From: Podarcis raffonei
Taxonomy: Eukaryota > Chordata > Lepidosauria > Squamata > Lacertidae
NCBI RefSeq assembly: GCF_027172205.1
Contig: NC_070614.1
Coordinates: forward strand, 50,470,001-50,534,000
Length of the DNA: 64,000 nt
Direction of reading: 5' to 3'
Below are positions 45,601-53,894 of the stretch, one piece after another. The number at the start of each line of letters is the position of its first letter. The first letter of the stretch is position 1. Under the pieces are notes generated by a model, which saw only the letters and a list, made by a program, of their open reading frames with translations, ran no database searches and had not been told where the DNA came from. The translations under genes were made by a program, and so were the position numbers.

Positions 45601-48600
45601 TGAGGCTCTTCTCCGCCTTATCATCCACTGGCTTTGTAACCAAAGTGTCTTCTCTGCTCTCCCTCATTTTTGAAGGCTATGCTAATATGGTAGTTGTTCT
45701 TCCACATTTTTCTGTTTCTCAAAACAAGCAAAGCAATGCTAGCTCTGGTCATTTAAATAAGTTTTGAAGGGGCTGTGTGTGTGACTGGGTGGATTGTGGT
45801 GTTGCTGGAGGGAGGGAGAAAATGTGGTGTGTGGGGGGAGTCTCTAAATCAACCAGCGTATTCTGTAGGCCAGAAGTTGGAACTTCAAGTGATGGCACTC
45901 AGGGCTCTATCCTTCTTGTTTAGTCGTATCTGCCTCTTCGTGACCCCATGGACCAGAACACACCAGGCACTCCTGTCTTCCACTGCCTCCCACAGTTTGG
46001 TCAAACTCATGTTAGTAGCTTCGAGAACACTGTCCAGCCATCTCGTCCTCTGTTGTCCCCTTCTCCTTGTGCCCTCCATCTTTCCCAACATCAGGGTCTT
46101 TTCCAGGGAGTCTTCTCTTCTCATGCGGTGGCCAAAGTCTTGGAGCCTCAGCTTCAGGATCTGTCCTTCCAGTGAGCACTCAGGGCTGATTTCCTTCAGA
46201 ATGGATAGGTTTGATCTTCTTGCAGTCCATGGGACTCTCCAGAGTCTCCTCCAGCACCATAATTCAAAAGCATCAATTCTTCGGCATCAGCCTTCTTTAT
46301 GATATAATAAAATGATAATTTTAAAAAATCAGAGCTGGGGGAAATATCAAGCATTCTTTCATTCTTAGTAGCCCTCTTCAAATCTTTAGAAGGCGGGGAT
46401 TGCACAAATCCTAGGTGTGCAAACACCCCAACGCATAGGTTTCTTTGCAGCTGAAGATGAGACCTTAAGAGCCTTTTGCCTTCTTTACTCTGGACAGGAA
46501 GAAGAGCTGGCCAAGATGAAGGAGGTTTTTGAAAAGAACCAGGAACACCAGGAAGAGATTGAAGCTCTCAGACAGGTAGGTCTGGGAGTGACAGCAGCGG
46601 CTGCTATTAGAGGAGCTGACTTTGCTCCTGCCACTCAGTGAACCTCACACTCCTTCCTTTCTTCCCAACAGAAATTGAGAGTTTTTCAAGCTGTCAGTGG
46701 CCAGAGGATCTGCAATGGCCAGCCGGCCTCTGCAGCAGGCACACCGGAGTCCCCCTTCGAATACATTCCACCCAAGGTCTGTGTCCTTCCGGTGGGGCGG
46801 GGCGGGGCGGGGCGGAGAAGCAAGGCAGGGTGTCTGCGTGCGACAGAGCTTGTTTGTATGGCTGCTCCATCCCATCACCTGAAAGATAAAGCTGGGTACA
46901 GTGGTACCTCGGGTTAAGTACCGTATTTTTCGCTCTATAAGACTCACCAGACCACAAGACGCACCTAGTTTTTGGAGGAGGAAAACAAGGAAAAAATATT
47001 CTGAATCTCAGAAGCCAGAACAGCAAGAGGGATCGCTGCGTAGTGAAAGCAGCAATCCCTCTTGCTGTTCTGGCTTCTGGGATAGCTGTGCAGCCTGCAT
47101 TCGCTCCATAAGACGCACACACATTTCCCCTTACTTTTTAGGAGGGGAAAAGTGAGTCTTATAGAGCAAAAAATACGGCACTTAATTCGTTCCGGAGGTT
47201 TGTACTTAACCTGAAACTGTTCTTAACCTGAAGCACCACTTTAGCTAATGGGGCCTCCCACTGCTACCGTGCCGCCGGAGCAGGATTTCTGTTCTCATGC
47301 AGAAGCAAAGTTCTTAACCTGAAGCACTATTTCTGGGTTAGCGGAGTCTGTAACCTGAAGCGTATGTAACCTGAGGTACCACTGTATGGATTAGAAGCAC
47401 AAGTCAAGATACATTACAGCTCTTAGTGGCTGAATTAATGTTCATGCCAGCGTGGTGTAATGGTTAGGGTGTCGGACTAGGACCTGGGAGACCAGGGTTC
47501 AAATTCCCACTCAGCCATGAAGCTCACGGGTGTCCTTGGATATCAGTCCCTGGCTCTCAGCCTGAACTACCTTGCAGGGTTGTTGTGGGATTAAAAGGAG
47601 GGGGCAGGGCCACATACAGCCCCTTGGAGGAAAGATTGGGATAGGAATGCAGCAAATAAATAAAAAGGCCCGTCTCTGATCCCCCAAATGGCACCTCAAA
47701 TTACATTGCTTGAGAAAATCCCTACCTCGACTAGGTTCCAACTTCTATCAGCTGCAGCCAAACTGGCCTGATCATTTTTTGTGCAGCTGCCTTTGTTCTA
47801 TAACTTGAGTGAGGCAGGAATGGTGAGCTTGTCTTCTTCGGTTCCCTCCCTTCAGCCAAAGTCTCGCAGGCGAATGACCTCCCTGCCTCCAGCCGACATG
47901 GATGAGGAAGACTCATCTTCTGACTCGGATGAGGCCAAAGAAATGGAAGATGCAGAGTGGGTGCCGTACAAGCTTTCCAAAGGAGCCAGGCAGAGCATTC
48001 TGGGGGTAGGATCATCGAGAAGGACAGCTGACGTTTAGGAAATCGCTTCCTGAAATCTGCCCAGGAGGAGCAATGCAAGAATTGGCTCTGGTAGACCAGC
48101 CCCAAGTGCACATCAGGTTCAGCTGTCTTGCTTCCAACACTGCCCTGTGGGGACACAAAGGCATTATCCCTCTTCTGATATCCACCCCAGTAATGAAAAT
48201 ACTCAGAGATATACTGTCACTGAGCATGGAGGCTCCATTCATCCAGCTTAATGACTAACCAATGATAGATCTCCTTGTCCTCCGCAAATTTGTCTAATTG
48301 TCTTATTTATTAATTAAAACCACCTCAGTGATCATTGCTAGGTTCTATGTTGATGGATTCCCACAATGTGCACATTGAATACTGTTCAGCCAAATGTGTC
48401 TAAATATCTTAAGGAGTTTCTGGTGCAAATCCTCCACCTTTCATAGAACAGTTGATGGCTTTAAATTAAAAATCTGTGACAGCTGAGCTGAGTGTGTCTT
48501 TGGTGGCCTTGCAGTCTTGGGGCAAAGGAGTGTCAAGATGCTCCAGCAAACCTTTTCAGGACCTGTGGGTGCATTTGCAAACTGGAGAGGCTGTTGTCTT

Positions 48601-51600
48601 CCCCCCGCCCCCCCCAAAAAACCCCGCACAGATACCCTAAGCTCACACTGTGACCTAGCCTATTGATTGCAACGGATGCGTATTTCAAGCTTAATTTCAG
48701 TGGCGGTTGGAGATCCTGGGGGAAAGCCTCTATGGGCATATATGTGCCCACGGGCACCACCTTGGCAACCTGCATCATGCAAGCTGGCTCTGACAGCTAG
48801 GAAGAGCCTGTGTGGGTCAAACATGGCCCATTCTTATTTCAGAGCCCCAAACCTGAAAGGAGTTGAGTCCCAGAAACAGATACAGCAGCAGAGGCCTTGC
48901 GGGGCCACCTTCGCAATGGTGGCACATGCCACTTGTGGGCTATTCCACCTGTGTTTTCTGCTCTCTCACTGAGCTCTCCCTTTGCAGTGCACCTGCCGAG
49001 GCCGCTGTGGAAACAAGAAGTGCGGCTGCCGTAAGCAAAAGATGGCCTGCTCCGAGGACTGTCGCTGCGAGTACGGGAGGTGTCGGAACCGCGAGCACTA
49101 TGATTTGGTGAGCAACTCTTGGCAAGGCCTCCTTTTCTCTTTGAGGGAGCCCTGGAGTTGCCTGCTCCACCTCCCAGCAGGCAGGGCATGTTAAAGTTGA
49201 GGACAAATCCTGCGCAGCTCTTGTCCTGGCTTCCCAGCTTGCTGCAGCAGGCTGGGAAGCGAGATGAGAAAGCCGGTGGGAATTGATCGGGCTGGAACCC
49301 CAGGCTGCAGGGCCTCTTGGCAGGAAGGAGTTGTTCAAATCTGAGCTGGTGACTCTTTTTTTGCATGGGGCTCAAAGGGTTTTATATGCCTTATTTTAAA
49401 GATGCCACACATAAATAGCCCAGAAGGTAACCTCTAAGAGGTGTTATATCCTGCAGTTGGGGAGGAATCTCCTCCCGCCCTTGCAGTGGACGAGGGGATT
49501 CACGGGTGGCAAATTCTCACAAGCAGAGGGGGAGCAACACAGCAATCGGATCCCCTCCACTCCCTGCAGAAAATGAACATATTTTGGTAAGCCCAATCAG
49601 TGTTTATGGGTCACCTTTCTAAGCCTGCCTCCCGAGAGGGAGTTAACCCCTTCATGCATGCTCTGCTGCCTGCTAAGCACAAGGACACTTCACACTGAGG
49701 CCAGCCTTCCATTCTCCCATCCTGTAATTCATAAGTGGGGAAACTGGTCTATAGAGGTTGTTGGACTGCAACTCACACCAGCTCTTGCAACATGGCCAAT
49801 AGCCAGGGATGGTGGGAGTTGTAGTCTAGAGGTGCAGGGGTTCCCTCCCCACTCCTCCTGTTTAGGCTGCAATTGCCCTGGTAGAGAAAAAGGTATTTGA
49901 TGGGTTTTTTTGGTCTGATTCTACTTTAAGATTTAATCCCATTCAAAAACTGACATGCTTAATCCCTGACTCCCGTCCCCCCAATGCTAAGACCAGCTCA
50001 GGGAGTTTGTGATGGTTAGCAAGGTACCGATGGAAGGGTGTTTTGGCACTGCATGGGGTAGCCCCTGAACATGTTGAACTCTTCCCTCCGTGGGGATCGG
50101 GTCCCTGTAGCTTTATGGGTTGGAGCAGATGCCAAGCGTTGGACTGTATCAAGTGCAGTCCAGGCTAGCGTGCGCCCTGCCTTTTCCCCCCTTAGGAAGG
50201 GGTGCTGGCTGATGAGCAAGCAGGAGATTCAAAGGACAGCTTCGACCCGGAAGATCCTACTCTGGCAACTGGAGGAGACACCTTCTTTGAGCCGCCAGCT
50301 GTTGCACCTACCAGAAAGGTATGAGGATTGCAGAGATGCAGGTGGCATTGAACACGGCTCTGGTTTCGCTTTGGGGCTAGGAAAGGGCACTTGTGGGGTG
50401 GTTGCAGAGCTGTGAGTTCCCCATAGTCTGGCACACTTGAAGGGGTAACGAAATGACTGCATAGTGACATCCATTTACCCCGTGGTCACTGAGTGGCCAT
50501 GGTGTGTGTGTCTGTAAAAGCACTTGGTAAGGCTACTCCAACCGGTTATGTCTTTTTTAAACGGATTATATACTTGAAATAATATTAATGGGGAGAAGAG
50601 GGGATTAGCCCAACTTCTGTTGTCCGTCCTTGGTCATCTCCAGGTTAGATGACCGTGTTGCATGTGGGGCTGCCTTTGAAGGCTATTTGGAAACCGCAGC
50701 TGGTGGAGAATTCAGCGGCCAGATTGCTGACCAGGGCAAGGCAGTCCAAGCAGAGAACACCAATGTTTGCATGACTGTACTGGCTGCCAACTACTTTCCA
50801 GGCTCAATTCAAAGAGCTGGTTTTGATCTGTAAAGCCTTACGAGTCAGGATCCCAACACTTCAGGGACTGCCTCTCCCCATATGAACCAACCTGGACCCT
50901 GCTTTAGTCATCTGAGGTCCTTATCCATGTCTCTCCTCCAGTGAAATGCAGTCACTGGCTACCTTTAGCAGCCCTTAATTTAGATATGTTTGTGGCCTCT
51001 TTCTCTGCTTGTCTTTTTAGTGGAATGGGTTGCATTTGTCTGCCATTTTCTTTGTATTATAATTTATTATGGATGGGCATTTTAGGTTCTTTATTGTTTT
51101 TGTACTTGGTTTTAACGTGTGTGTGTGTGGTTTGTGTTGTAAATGGTTTTGAGCTACTCCCATGAAAAAATGTATAGTATTGAAATTGGGTTCATCAATT
51201 CCTGGGCAAAAGGTCTGTTTTCCTCATCTGCCGGCTTAGCAACCAGTCATGTGCCCACCCTGGTAAGCTGCCACTCAGTAAACACTTGTGTGCATTTGCC
51301 CAGTGCCTGAAAATAACATGGAAATAAAATGCCCCCCTCATCTGTACTTCCCTGTTCACTCCACAAACAGCTTGTCTGATGTAGCCTTTGCTGTTGAACT
51401 CCCTAATCTTGTCTGTTGTGTGGGCACTGGGTGTTTCTTTGCAACCTTGAATTCTTGGAAGGGCAGGAGTGTTTCCCTTTTTGCTGTGGGCAACCATCCT
51501 GAGGCAGGCACAATTTAATTTTCTTTTCCAGGAAGCTGCCCTTCCTGATGTCCCGTTCATCCGTGCACATAATTCCGTCTGCTTCATTGAACCCAAACAT

Positions 51601-51861
51601 GCCTGTTTGGAAACCCTCCCCCCTCCCCTTGTGAAATGAAATTGCAGCTCAGGCTGTAACTGCAGTCTCCTTTCTCTCTCTCCCCGCTCCCAGGTCCTGG
51701 AGGAAAAAAATGAGATTCTGCCTGCCACTTCCTTATTTGCACTGGGAGACGAATCTAGCAAGATCTCACCACCAGCAGCCATGAAGAAGGGGAGGAAGCG
51801 GCTTCACAGCACCAGAAGCAACTACTTCTTAGGCTGCACACCAATTAAGGAAGATGGTTGA
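20139..51861 (+). CDS. KIF4A: Chromosome-associated kinesin KIF4A, complete coding region (30 coding exons)
   Basis: Coding exons: 20139-20261, 23747-23861, 25191-25381, 26940-27032, 27798-27964, 28881-28975, 30266-30385, 30509-30684, 30876-30937, 32523-32655, 34208-34266, 34558-34663, 34939-34995, 36212-36397, 36596-36699, 36779-36923, 38012-38122, 39532-39615, 40956-41069, 41215-41370, 41992-42077, 42759-42888, 43831-44001, 45304-45411, 46498-46575, 46672-46776, 47856-48005, 48988-49107, 50196-50318, 51694-51861. All borders are GT/AG and the total is 3636 bases, 1211 aa (human 1232 by memory). KIF4A is a plus-end-directed chromokinesin of the kinesin-4 family. It works on chromosome arms with condensin and at the anaphase midzone with PRC1, where it suppresses microtubule growth. 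Order: motor, neck, long coiled coil, nuclear signal, Cys-rich domain, basic tail. No stop or frameshift interrupts it. Confidence 0.97.
20371..20726 (-). mobile_element. Sauria SINE with target-site duplication
   Basis: Near full length on the minus strand. Flanks TTCCGGTAATTGTA (20357-20370) and TTCCAGTTATTGTA (20727-20740) are a 14-base duplication with two differences. Confidence 0.92.
20741..23160 (+). mobile_element. Mariner DNA transposon, interrupted by an L1
   Basis: The first part (20860-21083) encodes the transposase N-terminal helix-turn-helix ([19 protein letters not shown], then [15 protein letters not shown]). After the L1 the rest continues from 22390: [12 protein letters not shown], the catalytic region [24 protein letters not shown] and [14 protein letters not shown], i.e. 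the DD34D triad of mariner. A 206-codon stretch (22462-23082) is open, but reading-frame breaks upstream and the L1 make it inactive. Terminal inverted repeats were not recognised, so the edges are approximate. It lies in the KIF4A intron between coding exons 1 and 2. Confidence 0.88.
21102..22371 (-). mobile_element. L1 LINE 3' end inserted in the mariner
   Basis: The minus strand carries a 5'-truncated L1 whose 269-aa frame (22365-21556) is the ORF2 C-terminus, with the Cys/His segment [18 protein letters not shown] and the end [18 protein letters not shown]. The 3' UTR and an A-tail (T-run at 21102-21118) follow. GTGGAGGCCGCCATTTTG occurs exactly at 21084-21101 and 22372-22389 as the target-site duplication. 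Confidence 0.95.
23171..23520 (-). mobile_element. Sauria SINE with target-site duplication
   Basis: Minus-strand copy flanked by TGGTAGCTATGTA at 23158-23170 and 23521-23533, inserted at the right side of the mariner. Confidence 0.93.
24296..24333. repeat. KIF4A: (TG)n microsatellite
   Basis: About 19 perfect TG units in a KIF4A intron. Confidence 0.97.
24454..25045. mobile_element. Possible non-autonomous DNA transposon, AT-rich
   Basis: The left end GCAGGTCAAATTGATTTAAA and right end ATCATTGATTTTTATCCACC-CTG are imperfect inverted repeats around an AT-rich non-coding core. No duplication is clear. It ends about 145 bases before KIF4A coding exon 3. Confidence 0.4.
25382..26117. other. 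KIF4A intron 3 part, nothing recognised
   Basis: Ordinary intron sequence. Open frames here overlap no known domain. Confidence 0.5.
26118..26200 (-). repeat. CR1-tail-like fragment
   Basis: AGAATCATAGACTGGTTGAG and CACCCCCCTGCAGTGCAGG are the reverse of the CR1 3' end. Confidence 0.6.
26448..26812 (-). mobile_element. LINE 3' end (L2-like, TTA tail)
   Basis: Same family as 17668-18020: a TAATTTATTATTTATACCCC tail side and a minus-strand coding end of LWNALP type. Confidence 0.8.
27033..27797. other. KIF4A intron 4, nothing recognised
   Basis: Contains a G-run at about 27158-27168 and a short imperfect hairpin of CCTCTCCAGAGCC-type words near 27260-27330. No gene or named repeat. Confidence 0.5.
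28440..28695 (+). mobile_element. CR1 LINE 3' end
   Basis: It has the characteristic CAGGAAGAACTTTCTGACCG, GGAGGTTTTTAAGCAGAGGT and GGGGTTGGACTAGATTA blocks, and ends with TTCTATGATTCT-like units. Confidence 0.88.
28700..28805. repeat. hAT-MITE-like fragment
   Basis: CTGGGGCTGATGGGAGCTTT and CAAACATCTGGAGGGCAGCA are shared with the palindromic CAGG elements. Confidence 0.5.
29158..29229 (-). repeat. CR1-tail fragment
   Basis: AGAATCATAGAATCATAGAG then GTCCAACCCCCTGCC is the reversed CR1 3' end. It directly precedes a CTT microsatellite. Confidence 0.75.
29230..29287. repeat. (CTT)n microsatellite
   Basis: About 19 CTT units in a KIF4A intron. Confidence 0.97.
29288..29758. other. KIF4A intron 6 part, nothing recognised
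   Basis: AT-rich, repeat-like in texture, but I cannot assign a family. Confidence 0.45.
29767..30134 (-). mobile_element. Sauria SINE, close to the classical consensus
   Basis: It includes the GTACGGGCCAGTCGTGTCCG and ACACTTCCGGGTCACGTGGC blocks. CAGTGTCT flanks it at 29759-29766 and 30135-30142. It is of a different subtype from the other seven copies, which read GACCATTAGGTCCAGTCGTG here. Confidence 0.93.
30876..47776 (+). CDS. KIF4A: KIF4A coiled-coil stalk with nuclear signal (coding exons 9-26)
   Basis: The block covers exons 9-26 (coding end 46776) and is rich in Glu/Lys/Gln/Leu heptads, starting with [16 protein letters not shown] and running through [16 protein letters not shown] and [12 protein letters not shown]. 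It dimerises the kinesin and carries the PRC1-binding region known in the family. A basic PSKYKRRTFS segment at residues 795-804 corresponds to the nuclear signal and the Aurora B site (human Thr799; Thr802 here). The 34939-34995 and 46672-46776 exons are less conserved linkers. Exon 26 ends FEYIPPK, as in human. Confidence 0.94.
30938..32522. other. KIF4A intron 9, no gene
   Basis: A 1.6-kb intron of non-repetitive look, with a short TGTGTGTGTGTGCGCGCGCG run near 31891-31913. Nothing else is recognised. Confidence 0.5.
32866..33083. mobile_element. Tigger/pogo-like MITE (CAGTGGTACCTCGGGTTA family)
   Basis: 218 bp with clear inverted ends and TA on both sides (32864-32865, 33084-33085). Confidence 0.9.
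33246..33617 (+). mobile_element. tRNA-derived SINE interrupted by a hAT MITE
   Basis: The head GTGTGGTGTAGTGGTTGGAG continues after the MITE as TTAGAGTGTCAGATTAGGAC and GAGACCAAGGTTCAAATCCT (B box), followed by the body and an AAATAA end. The same SINE is uninterrupted at 47446-47668. Confidence 0.8.
33271..33402. mobile_element. hAT-type palindromic MITE inside a SINE
   Basis: CAGGCTTCCTCAAACTCGGC is mirrored by GTTTGAGAAAGCCTG. Flanking octamers GGTTGGAG and GCTTAGAG agree at six of eight bases, as expected of an aged 8-bp duplication. Confidence 0.8.
33680..33800. repeat. hAT-MITE-like fragment
   Basis: AGCCGTTTTCAACCTGGTGC and GATGATGGGGTTGTAGTC are diverged ends of a related inverted-repeat element. 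Confidence 0.45.
33831..34169 (+). mobile_element. Sauria SINE with exact duplication
   Basis: Plus-strand copy with head GGGACGCAGGTGGCGCTGTG. TATCCCATGATGCA flanks it at 33817-33830 and 34170-34183. It ends only 38 bases before KIF4A coding exon 11. Confidence 0.95.
35127..36071 (-). mobile_element. BovB (RTE) LINE 3' part with target-site duplication
   Basis: The minus strand encodes reverse transcriptase from [19 protein letters not shown] through the catalytic YADD box ([17 protein letters not shown]) to the RTE C-terminus ([37 protein letters not shown]), ending in a GTT/CAA-rich tail. It is 5'-truncated, 945 bp. TATTTAGAAGATT occurs at 35114-35126 and 36072-36084. BovB is the partner that mobilises the Sauria SINEs. 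Confidence 0.95.
36928..37003. repeat. Compound microsatellite (TAG)n-(GAA)n-(TGAA)n-(TAAA)n
   Basis: It starts 5 bases after the KIF4A donor at 36924 and runs into the tail of the next LINE fragment. Confidence 0.9.
37004..37420 (-). mobile_element. LINE 3' end (L2-like)
   Basis: The minus strand encodes [20 protein letters not shown] and [16 protein letters not shown]. It is the longest copy of this family here. Confidence 0.85.
37421..38011. other. KIF4A intron 16 remainder, nothing recognised
   Basis: Mixed sequence with a CTCCT repeat just before the acceptor at 38011. No gene. Confidence 0.5.
38299..38524. mobile_element. Tigger/pogo-like MITE (CAGTGGTACCTCGGGTTA family)
   Basis: 226 bp with near-perfect inverted ends and TA flanks (38297-38298, 38525-38526). 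Confidence 0.9.
38525..39531. other. KIF4A intron 17 part, nothing recognised
   Basis: About 1 kb without a named repeat or gene. Confidence 0.5.
39890..40025. repeat. hAT-MITE-like fragment
   Basis: CAGGGCTGGAGAACCGGTGG and GAACTGGAGGGCCACAGGTG are a diverged inverted pair of the CAGG family. Confidence 0.5.
40135..40205 (+). repeat. CR1-tail fragment
   Basis: TTGCAGGGGGTTGGACTAG, then CCTTCCAACTCTACAATTCT, as in CR1 3' ends. Confidence 0.75.
40206..40955. other. KIF4A intron 18 part, nothing recognised
   Basis: Open frames around 40465-40795 have no known domain or splice context. Confidence 0.5.
41371..41991. other. KIF4A intron 20, nothing recognised
   Basis: GC-balanced intron with no named repeat. 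Confidence 0.5.
42330..42395 (+). repeat. CR1-tail fragment
   Basis: GCATTGCAGGGGGGGTGGAC followed by GGGGTCCCTTCCAGCTATAC. Confidence 0.65.
43119..43458 (-). mobile_element. Sauria SINE
   Basis: Minus-strand copy with a small internal rearrangement around 43240-43270, where the CCTTCCCGC word is duplicated. The rest is near consensus. Confidence 0.9.
43482..43725 (-). mobile_element. LINE 3' fragment (L2-like), degraded
   Basis: ACCCTGCCCACCTGACTGGG and CTTCCCTATACGGGGCTGTC match the other copies of the family. The coding part is decayed. Confidence 0.6.
43758..43822. repeat. KIF4A: (CT)n-(C)n-(GT)n microsatellite at a KIF4A acceptor
   Basis: TCTCTCTCTCT, a run of about 11 C, then GTGTGTGTGTGTGTGTGTGT, ending 8 bases before the AG of the acceptor at 43830. 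It takes the place of the usual polypyrimidine tract. Confidence 0.95.
44002..45303. other. KIF4A intron 23, nothing recognised
   Basis: 1.3 kb without a recognised repeat. CCACACATTTG occurs at about 44822 and CCACACATTTG again near 45193, which could bound an unidentified insertion, but no family is evident. Confidence 0.4.
45917..46301 (-). mobile_element. BovB (RTE) LINE 3' end
   Basis: Minus strand: [39 protein letters not shown] and the end [15 protein letters not shown]. Shorter than the 35-kb copy. Confidence 0.88.
46899..47384. mobile_element. Tigger/pogo-like MITE carrying a nested MITE
   Basis: The outer element has CAGTGGTACCTCGGGTTAAG at its left and its mirror at its right, with TA flanks. 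It is split at its internal TA by the element at 46921-47178. With the inner one removed it has the family's normal length of about 228 bp. Confidence 0.92.
46921..47178. mobile_element. Nested MITE of the CGTATTTTTCGCTCTATAAG family
   Basis: 258 bp between TA (46919-46920) and CA (47179-47180, presumably from TA). Inverted ends and a palindromic core as at 11527-11785. Confidence 0.92.
47446..47668 (+). mobile_element. tRNA-derived SINE, uninterrupted copy
   Basis: GCGTGGTGTAATGGTTAGGG (A box) and GAGACCAGGGTTCAAATTCC (B box), then the body with TACCTTGCAGGGTTGTTGTG and an AAATAAATAAA end. Confidence 0.85.
47856..48005 (+). CDS. KIF4A: KIF4A acidic linker exon
   Basis: It encodes 50 aa: [12 protein letters not shown] followed by an acidic serine-rich run ([19 protein letters not shown]) and EWVPYKLSK. 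It links the coiled coil to the Cys-rich domain. The human protein has an acidic stretch at the same place, longer by memory. Confidence 0.93.
48006..48987. other. KIF4A intron 27, nothing recognised
   Basis: About 1 kb with no named repeat or gene. Confidence 0.5.
48988..49107 (+). CDS. KIF4A: KIF4A cysteine-rich domain exon
   Basis: This 40-residue exon (1076-1115) has nine cysteines at 1076, 1078, 1082, 1087, 1089, 1096, 1100, 1102 and 1107, in the CxC-x3-C-x4-CxC-x6-C-x3-CxC-x4-C pattern of kinesin-4 CRDs. In human KIF4A this domain binds an iron-sulfur cluster and is needed for chromosome targeting and condensin I interaction. All the cysteines I remember from human are kept. Confidence 0.95.
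49108..50195. other. KIF4A intron 28, no gene
   Basis: Mostly unassigned. 49730-49840 contains diverged words of the CAGG hAT-like family (GGGATGGTGGGAGTTGTAGT). Confidence 0.5.
50319..51693. other. KIF4A intron 29, part LINE-like
   Basis: 50800-51170 resembles the decayed end of a LINE (TTCAAAGAGCTGGTTTTGAT, CTTTGTATTATAATTTATTA), but I cannot assign a family. The rest is unassigned. Confidence 0.35.
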
Positions 51862-51980
51862 GGGCCGGAGCAGGCTTGGAAAGGAAAGCTTGGGCCTGCA
51901 GGCAACGGATGTTTTTATAGTGTATAGTGTTGTTTTTAGAGCTTATACGTTTTTTGAATAAAGGAAATCCTAGTATATCA
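51694..51980 (+). CDS. KIF4A: KIF4A last exon, stop and poly(A) signal
   Basis: It encodes the last 55 aa, including [19 protein letters not shown] and TPIKEDG, which matches the human end (a basic run, then NTSFFSGCSPIEE). TGA is at 51859-51861, and AATAAA at 51957-51962 gives a 3' UTR of only about 120 nt. Confidence 0.95.
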
Positions 51981-52305
51981 GAGTGTCTCGTCTCACTTAT
52001 TAGCTCCTTCAGCAAGAGGGTGGGGAAACATTTTCAGACTTGAGAGTTGTCTTATTCCCTTGCGGGAGGGTATACCAGTGACTGGTGAGCCCAGAACCAA
52101 GAGCAGGAGGTTCAATGGGTGCAACTGCGGCTATGGAAACGTCACGAGGCTTCTGCCCCCTGCATTGGTCCCCATACCTCAAAGTCTCCTTCCATGCAGA
52201 AGCACTGGAGTGCAAAGCAGGACAGGTGTGAGGGGGCATGGCTTGATAAAAGTCTCAGTCTAAACAGGCTTAGGTCTAGTGGCAAAGTGGCCTTTATGTG
52301 AACAT

Positions 52306-52648
52306 AAGGTAAAGGGACCCCTGACCATTAGGTCCAGTCATGACCGACTCTGGGGTTGCGGCGCTCATCTCGCTTTACTGGCCGAGGGAGCCAGCGTACA
52401 GCTTCCAGGTCATGTGGCCAGCAGGACTAAGCCGCTTCTGGCGAACCAGAGCAGTGCACGGAAATGCCATTTACCTTCCCACCGGTGCGGTACCTATTGA
52501 TCTACTTGCACTTTGACGTGCTTTCGAACTGCTAGGTTGGCAGGAGCAGGGACCAGGCAACAGGAGCTCACCCCGTCGCGGTGATTCGAACCACCGACCT
52601 TCCGATCGGCAAGTCTAGGCTCTGGTTTAACCCAGAGTGACACACAAT
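52306..52648 (-). mobile_element. Sauria SINE
   Basis: Minus-strand copy with the standard blocks, slightly decayed at its tRNA-head end. Confidence 0.9.
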
Positions 52649-52939
52649 CAAATCTTTTTTACTGAAAGAGAGTTGGGAAGAACAGAATGCAGCTCTCTTG
52701 GGTTTCGTAAAGAAGAGGTCAGAGCTAACCACTTCTTAAGAAGCCGGATTGTGAAAAACCTTAGAAGCTAAGGCTAAGGCTTGGGCCTCCTGGAAGTTTT
52801 CCACAAGCCCCAGAGCAGATCCAGACCATAGATTTAAAGCACATGACTTCCCTCAAAGAATGCAGGAAGTCATGTGTTGAAGGTGCTTTAAATCACAGCC
52901 TGGATCTGCCCCTGAAGGATGGCACCTTTTCACTATTGA
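52649..52939. other. Intergenic, nothing recognised
   Basis: CATGACTTCCT near 52840 and AGGAAGTCATG near 52864 form a short hairpin (with AAAGCACATGACTTCC/GGAAGTCATGTG). Otherwise unassigned. Confidence 0.4.
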
Positions 52940-53450
52940 GAGTGTACCGTATAGGCAATACTAGTGCTCACATGTATCTAGCAAGCAAAGATCACCAGTG
53001 TCGAAGCAGTGACTCTTCAACATCAACTCTGTTGGACTGGTCATGTTGTTTGGATGCCTGGTCTTCCAAAGCAACTACTCTATTCCGAACTTAAAAATGC
53101 TGGTGGTCAACAAAAGGTTTAAAGACTTAAGGCAGATCTTTAAAAATGTAGTATAAACACCAACAACTGGGAAACACTGGCCTGCGAGTGCTCCAGTTGG
53201 AGAACAGCCTTTACCAAAGGTGTCTTGGGCTTTGAAGACGCTTGAAAGGGAGAAACGAGCTAAGAGGAAGGCACGCTTGGCAAACCCTTCACCATAATCA
53301 ACTCCCATCGGGAAACCTATGTCCCCACTGTGGAAGGACGAGTGGGTCCAGAATTGGCCTCCACAGTCCCTTGCGGACTCACTGTTAAAACCGTGTTTAT
53401 GGAAGACAGTATTACTTGGCTATGAGTGATTGCCAAAGAGCAGCAAGCAT
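52940..53450 (+). mobile_element. LINE ORF2 C-terminal remnant with Cys/His motif
   Basis: A decayed TGH-V-RM-like stretch (near 53030) is followed by the same region as 18249-18545: TATAAACACCAACAACTGGG onward, then the CP.CGR segment. Confidence 0.55.
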
Positions 53451-53894
53451 TAAAATTAATTTGTATTGTTAACTGCTACATTAGATCCTATTAGCCCAAT
53501 TGCAAAACAGGGCTATGACCTTGAATCGACAGAGTCCTTTTTAACCCAGCTGCATAAAAACAGAACTGATTAATCCATTCTGAAAAAAAGCTTTGTTTAC
53601 TAGAACAGGTATTACATGGCGAGGAGGTTTTCAAGAATAACGAGGCTGGGAAAATAACAATCACACACAAAAATGGAGAGGGAAATCTGCTTTTCCCACA
53701 TGTATATTAACTATATATTATACTGAACTCATCACACAGGCAGCTCTCCAAAGCAAAGGGTGTAATGATGTTGTTATTCTTCCACTCAGTATTTCTAAAA
53801 AGGGGGGCAGCTGAGACGCAGGTGTTTTTCTATCACACTCCCTGGCAACGTGAAACCAGATTGCCTCCAGAACCAGCTTTGTCAAAACAGCACT

